From positions 1 through 9,101 of the forward strand of contig CAZIRO010000119.1 in NCBI GenBank assembly GCA_964541595.1: 9,101 nt of DNA, in the 5' to 3' direction. Numbering within the stretch: position 1 is the first letter of the stretch; the number at the start of each line of letters is the position of its first letter. A model generated the notes under the pieces. It saw only the letters and a program-made list of their open reading frames with translations, made no database searches and was not told the origin of the DNA. Source of the DNA: CAZIRO01 sp964541595. Lineage in GTDB: Bacteria > Acidobacteriota > HRBIN11. Positions 5,915-9,101 of the stretch are shown here, one piece after another. Both the position numbers and the translations under genes were made by a program.

Positions 5915-7108
5915 ATGCAGCACCGGGATCTGCGTCGAATGCGGTATGACCCGAATCAGCGGCCGTTCATGGTGTTCTGGGAAGTCACCCGCGCATGTGA
6001 CCTCGTCTGCCAGCACTGTCGTGCAGAAGCCATGCCGGATCGCCACCCGCTGGAACTGCAGGGTTCAGAAATTGACCGTCTACTGGACGATCTGGCGACC
6101 GTGCGGCCTCTATTGATTCTGACCGGTGGCGACTGTTTCCGGCGTGACGATCTGGAAGACATTGTCACCCGTGCGGTAACACGCGGGATTCCCGTGGGCA
6201 TTTCGCCCTCCCCCACTCCCCGCGTGACCCGCTCCCGCCTGGAACGGCTGCACCGCCTGGGTGTGCGAGTTGCATCCCTGTCGATCGACGGTGCAACGCC
6301 GGCGACGCACGACGCATTCCGGGGGTTTGAAGGTTCTTTTCGGACCGCATTACGCATCTGGGAATGGATGCGAGACATCGGATATAAAGTGCAGATCAAT
6401 ACCACGGTCACCCGTTACAACGTGGATGAACTCCCTGCACTCTCGCACATGGTCATGGAACGGGGGGCAATGACCTGGAGCCTGTTCTTTCTCGTGCAAA
6501 CGGGACGGGGGGTTGCGTTGCAGGATCTCACCGCACAGGAATATGAAGACGTCATGCACTGGTTGTACGACGTGGGCCACTGGATCTCGGCAAAAACAAC
6601 GGAAGGGCACCAGTTCAAGCGGATTGTGATTCAGCGGAATGCCTGTGCGGAACGGGGCATGGACTGGCGACGCGTTCTGCCGGTCGGACCGCTGTACGAT
6701 CGTCTACGGACAGAATGGGAACGCCGTGTGGGGGATACCCCACCTCATGACCGTTTGATTCGGCCGCCCATGCATTTGAACTCTGGATACGGGATCTTCT
6801 TCATCAATCATATTGGGTTTGTTCAGCCGAGCGGATTCTTACCGCTGACGTGCGGCAATGTACGGGAGCACCTTCCGCTGACGATTTATCGCAATCATCC
6901 CATCTTCCGGCGGTTGCGGCAACCGGCGTCGTGGCCGGGTCGGTGTGGTCGTTGTCCATATCGGGACGTCTGTGGAGGCTCCCGGTCGCGTGCATATGCC
7001 GCGTTCGGGTCTCCGTTCGCGGACGACCCACGGTGTATTTATGTCGCGCAGCACGGAGACGTACCGGAGGCATGCGAAGTGACGCAGGCAGTGACGTCAG
7101 AGAAGTAA
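5915..7108 (+). CDS. Radical SAM/SPASM protein, TIGR04053-like
   Basis: 397 residues from the ATG at 5915, which follows GGAGG by 6 nt; an in-frame TTG at 5870 has no ribosome site and is rejected. The N-terminal YDPNQRPFMVFWEVTRACDL leads into C28, C32 and C35 (CX3CX2C), the radical SAM 4Fe-4S site. TGGDCF at 70-75 is the SAM-binding GGE-type motif, and SIDGATPATHDAFRG at 123-137 is typical. The C-terminal SPASM-like cysteines are C313 (LTCGN), C344, C347, C353 and C374, expected to hold auxiliary clusters. The family is a relative of NirJ and AhbD heme-modifying enzymes and peptide-modifying radical SAM proteins; its exact substrate is unknown to me. Oddities: Cys74 replaces the proline common in GGDP/GGEP, and the last residues (EVTQAVTSEK) are encoded by repeat DNA. 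Transcribed alone, divergently from the oxidoreductase operon. Confidence 0.88.
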   Translation: MQHRDLRRMRYDPNQRPFMVFWEVTRACDLVCQHCRAEAMPDRHPLELQGSEIDRLLDDLATVRPLLILTGGDCFRRDDLEDIVTRAVTRGIPVGISPSPTPRVTRSRLERLHRLGVRVASLSIDGATPATHDAFRGFEGSFRTALRIWEWMRDIGYKVQINTTVTRYNVDELPALSHMVMERGAMTWSLFFLVQTGRGVALQDLTAQEYEDVMHWLYDVGHWISAKTTEGHQFKRIVIQRNACAERGMDWRRVLPVGPLYDRLRTEWERRVGDTPPHDRLIRPPMHLNSGYGIFFINHIGFVQPSGFLPLTCGNVREHLPLTIYRNHPIFRRLRQPASWPGRCGRCPYRDVCGGSRSRAYAAFGSPFADDPRCIYVAQHGDVPEACEVTQAVTSEK

Positions 7109-7194
7109 CGTAAAGTGACGAGGGGAAAAGTGACGGGCAATGACGTCAAAAAAGTGACGCAGGCAGTGACGAAGAAGCGAACGATGGAGGCCAC
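7079..7194 (+). repeat. GTGACG-rich repeat block overlapping the radical SAM 3' end
   Basis: GTGACG or close variants recur at irregular spacing from 7079, inside the last ten codons, to about 7171. GACGTCA occurs at 7093-7099 and 7142-7148, 49 bp apart, exactly as in the hemW-linked copy. The block ends with GCGAACGATG...GCCACC and runs directly into the 7-bp array. The TAA stop of the radical SAM gene (7106-7108) lies within the homologous part; the equivalent triplet in the hemW copy is TGA. Confidence 0.85.
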
Positions 7195-7257
7195 CTGACC
7201 CCTGAGACCTGAGACCTGAAACCCGACACCTGAAACCCGAGACCTGACCCCTGCCCC
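7195..7257 (-). repeat. 7-bp tandem array, 9 units (CTGASAC on plus strand)
   Basis: Nine contiguous units: CTGACCC, CTGAGAC twice, CTGAAAC, CCGACAC, CTGAAAC, CCGAGAC, CTGACCC, CTGCCCC. These are the reverse complement of the GT[GC]TCAG unit seen at 2272 and 5551. The array fills the gap between two convergent genes and ends 6 bp from the fabG stop codon. Confidence 0.93.
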
Positions 7258-7263
7258 CCAACA

Positions 7264-8022
7264 TCACATATACAACCCGCCGGAAACGTTCACAACGGCA
7301 CCCGTGATATATGCGGACGCATCGGAAAGCAAAAAGAGGACCGCCTGCGCAACGTCTTCCGGGGTACCGAATCGACCGAGCGGGATCTGCGCACGGTACG
7401 CCGCCTTGCGTTCTTCCGGGAGCCCGGCGGTCATCGCCGTTTCAATGTACCCCGGTGCCACGGCATTGACCCGGACGCCCCGGGAGGCCACCTCACGTGC
7501 CAGTGATTTGGTCAACCCGATGAGCCCGGCTTTCGCTGCCACATAATTCGCCTGTCCCGGATTTCCCGCCAGAGCGACGACCGAACTGACATTGACAATG
7601 CTGCCCTTTTTGACCTTCAACATGTCGCGCAACACCCATCGGGTGACCCGATATGCACCCGTGAGATTCACCTGCAGGACGGTTTCCCAGTCTTCCGGTT
7701 TCATAGCCAGGAGGAGCTGATCTCGTGTCACGCCGGCATTATTGACGAGCAACGTAATCGGTCCCGCCTCCTGCCGGAGTGACTGCACGGCCTGACGCAC
7801 CTGTGCCTCATCGGACACATCGGCGGCGACCACTGCAGCACGGCCGCCCTCCTGATAAATCGTCTCGGCCACGCGTTCGAGTTTCTCCACGGAGCGGGCC
7901 ATCAATCCCACAAACACACCCTGATGGGCCAGCGCTCGCGCAATGGCCGCGCCAATACCCTGAGAAGCACCGGTCACCAGCGCCGTCTGTCCGCGCAGAT
8001 CTGGATACGTCGGCCAGTTCAT
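7264..8022 (-). CDS. fabG: 3-oxoacyl-ACP reductase FabG (short-chain dehydrogenase)
   Basis: 252 residues from the ATG at 8022, chosen because GGGAGG ends 6 nt upstream; the in-frame ATG at 8028 would touch that site, and a longer frame to 8160 only translates a repeat. The Rossmann NAD(P)-binding motif TGASQGIG is at 17-24 and NNAG at 94-97. The catalytic tetrad is N119, S147, Y160 and K164 (the YVAAK motif at 160-164). VAPGYIETAMT (188-198) and the C-terminal GAVVNVSGG (241-249) are close to E. coli FabG, and length fits (about 245-250). Expected role: NADPH-dependent reduction of 3-oxoacyl-ACP in fatty acid elongation, cytosolic, as a tetramer. Other acyl-carrier genes are absent here, so a related reductase role (for example acetoacetyl-CoA reduction) cannot be excluded. 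It is downstream of the kinase-like gene but separated by a hairpin element. Confidence 0.88.
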   Translation of the reverse strand: MNWPTYPDLRGQTALVTGASQGIGAAIARALAHQGVFVGLMARSVEKLERVAETIYQEGGRAAVVAADVSDEAQVRQAVQSLRQEAGPITLLVNNAGVTRDQLLLAMKPEDWETVLQVNLTGAYRVTRWVLRDMLKVKKGSIVNVSSVVALAGNPGQANYVAAKAGLIGLTKSLAREVASRGVRVNAVAPGYIETAMTAGLPEERKAAYRAQIPLGRFGTPEDVAQAVLFLLSDASAYITGAVVNVSGGLYM

Positions 8023-8060
8023 GGACATCCTCCCGGAGATAGCCACAGGAGATGCATGAT

Positions 8061-8170
8061 GGATTTCGGATTGGAACATCACCACGGAGACACGGAGTTC
8101 ACAGAGGAAAAAACCGTTCTCTATTTCTCCGTGCCTCCGTGGTGATGTTCCAATCTGCAATCCGAAATCC
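8061..8170. repeat. Long inverted-repeat element of the ACCACGGAGACACGGAG type
   Basis: The left arm (8061-8097) and the reverse complement of the right arm (about 8127-8170) are the same apart from a 7-nt insertion (GCAGATT, in an ATTG context) in the right arm and one substitution (GAGAC versus GAGGC). A 29-nt centre contains a run of six A. This would form a long hairpin. Sequences of this type are dispersed in the intergenic DNA of many bacterial genomes and are often mistranslated as SPRRHG or HHGDTEFTEE proteins. It lies between the kinase-like stop codon (6 bp away) and fabG. There is no transposase. Confidence 0.9.
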
Positions 8171-8175
8171 GAAAT

Positions 8176-8931
8176 TTACTCACCGTACTTGGATTTTTCC
8201 GGTAGTGCCACATAAAATACACTGCCGCCGCCGGTACGGCGCTCCAGCCAGATCACGCCGCCCAGTGCCTCCGTGAGTGTACGGGCCACCGTCAAGCCGA
8301 TACCCAGACCCTGATGGGGCGTGTACTCGCGATCTGGAATCTGAAAATATGGCGCAAATACCTGTTCCTGCAACTCTTCGGGAATGCCCGGTCCACGGTC
8401 TTCAATTGTCAACAAGAACACACCCTGCACGCGCAACCGTTCTGGAACGCGCCCGGTGTGCAGGGTGCCCGGGGCATGGTATGCCATCCGGACTCCGACC
8501 GGCTCATTCGCGGGCGTCAGACGAATGGCGTTATTCAGCAGGTTTTGCACGATAATACGCAGTTTCTTTTCATCGCCAATCCACGTGGCCGGTTCCAGCA
8601 GTGGGGTATACGCAATCGTACGGGCCGTCGGCGAGGGAAGCATTCGAAAGCGACGGATCACATCTTCCACGACCGCGCCGATATCCACAGGACGAATGTC
8701 AAAAGTAATGTGGCTGCGGAGGATCGACAGGTGGATTTCCAGATTGTCCAGCATCTGTTCGATGTCCCAGATACGCGCGTGCAGCAGTCGAAACAACTCC
8801 TGCATACGATGCCGATCCGGTGTCTGTTCGGCGAGTTCCACGTATCCCCGGATGGACGTCAGGTAACCCCGCCACAGAGCGAGAATCCGATCCATCCACT
8901 CCGTATACGGAATGTCTGTCGAACGCTGCAC
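8176..8931 (-). CDS. Histidine-kinase-like protein, HATPase intact, phosphoacceptor His missing
   Basis: 251 residues from a GTG at 8931, with GAGAGG about 6 nt upstream. Residues 130-140 (NLLNNAIRLTP) are the N box, EDRGPGIP at 177-184 the G1 box, VFAPYFQIPD at 191-200 the F box, GLGIGLTVA at 208-216 the G2 box, and GGGSVFYVALP at 234-244 the terminal strand. The ATP-binding half therefore looks complete. The helix before it, ALWRGYLTSIRGYVEL at 18-33, lines up with the usual HELRTPLTSIRGYVEL, but alanine 18 replaces the phosphoacceptor histidine. No membrane segment or sensor domain is seen, so it is a short soluble protein. It may be a degenerate or atypical kinase, a phosphatase-like partner, or a regulator with another target. 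No response regulator is in the window; one could lie to the right. Confidence 0.8.
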   Translation of the reverse strand: MQRSTDIPYTEWMDRILALWRGYLTSIRGYVELAEQTPDRHRMQELFRLLHARIWDIEQMLDNLEIHLSILRSHITFDIRPVDIGAVVEDVIRRFRMLPSPTARTIAYTPLLEPATWIGDEKKLRIIVQNLLNNAIRLTPANEPVGVRMAYHAPGTLHTGRVPERLRVQGVFLLTIEDRGPGIPEELQEQVFAPYFQIPDREYTPHQGLGIGLTVARTLTEALGGVIWLERRTGGGSVFYVALPEKSKYGE

Positions 8932-9101
8932 GTTGCGCCTCTCTGATTATGGCATATCATCGCATCTTGCGGACGCCATTTCGGCATATATACTGCCGGA
9001 AACGCTCACGGTTGCGCAAGTTCTTCCTGAGCGAAATTGCGCCCGATGATATCTGAATCCCGACATCCACTAAAAGTTCCCGGGATCGGGACAGGAAATG
9101 G
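8932..9101. other. Region upstream of the kinase-like gene with inverted repeats
   Basis: Non-coding as far as seen. It holds TTTCGGCA (8979-8986) and TGCCGGAAA (8994-9002), an imperfect inverted repeat with one extra G around TATATAC, and a perfect TTGCGCAA palindrome at 9012-9019. These are candidate operator sites for the kinase-like gene. I found no promoter with good -35/-10 spacing. Confidence 0.4.
9081..9101 (+). repeat. Partial copy of the G-rich repeat flank, cut by the window edge
   Basis: Matches 2224-2244 at 20 of 21 bases (CGGGATCGGGAC then AGGAAATGG). At 2224 the same sequence leads, 28 bp later, into a 7-bp array, so another array probably begins just beyond the right edge. 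Confidence 0.75.

Noticed and set aside
7109..7263. Bidirectional rho-independent terminator between the radical SAM gene and fabG
   Set aside because: No GC hairpin followed by a T-run is visible; the region is repeat DNA.
8023..8160. N-terminal extension of FabG
   Set aside because: It translates the inverted-repeat element (SPRRHG type); a GGGAGG ribosome site supports the start at 8022.

Overview
This window looks like chromosomal DNA from a moderately GC-rich bacterium, possibly a thermophile. The thermophile hint comes from a two-CXXC protein disulfide oxidoreductase of a type common in heat-loving prokaryotes. The lineage cannot be fixed from sequence alone. The gene mix is a DUF499 ATPase, HemW, an RfaE/HldA-like sugar kinase, a TIGR04053-type radical SAM/SPASM protein, FabG and a sensor kinase. 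Together with many GT[GC]TCAG tandem repeats and an 'ACCACGGAGACACGGAG' inverted repeat, this suits several poorly sampled phyla, and none is claimed.

Layout from left to right. Positions 1-2152 (minus) hold the first 717 codons of a large DUF499/COG1483 ATPase that runs off the left edge; it has its own likely promoter at 2182-2210. Positions 2153-2457 are non-coding and hold a G-quadruplex-type motif, a 10-unit 7-bp repeat array and a GGGACG-rich block. Positions 2458-5391 (minus) are a three-gene operon transcribed as disulfide oxidoreductase, then PfkB/RfaE-like kinase, then HemW-like radical SAM protein, with an 8-nt gap and a 14-nt overlap between genes. Positions 5392-5914 are a long divergent intergenic region with a 16-unit 7-bp array and several inverted repeats. 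Positions 5915-7108 (plus) encode a radical SAM/SPASM protein whose last codons lie in repeat DNA. Positions 7109-7263 are a convergent intergenic region made almost wholly of repeats. Positions 7264-8022 (minus) encode a FabG-type reductase, 8023-8175 hold a long hairpin element, and 8176-8931 (minus) encode a small histidine-kinase-like protein with no canonical phosphoacceptor histidine. The last 170 bp hold another partial copy of the G-rich repeat flank.

The genes do not form one obvious system. The disulfide oxidoreductase/kinase/hemW cluster is a housekeeping-like operon. HemW (heme chaperone family) and the divergent TIGR04053-like protein (related to NirJ/AhbD-type heme enzymes) hint at a tetrapyrrole link, but this is inference. 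The DUF499 ATPase belongs to a family often found beside DUF1156 DNA methylases and helicases in defence-like loci, so the DNA to the left of the window is where a defence system might lie. The most distinctive thing inside the window is a family of composite intergenic repeats. Two copies, at the 3' ends of hemW and the radical SAM gene, align over about 100 bp plus a 7-bp tandem array, and one of them supplies the stop codon and C-terminal residues of the radical SAM protein.
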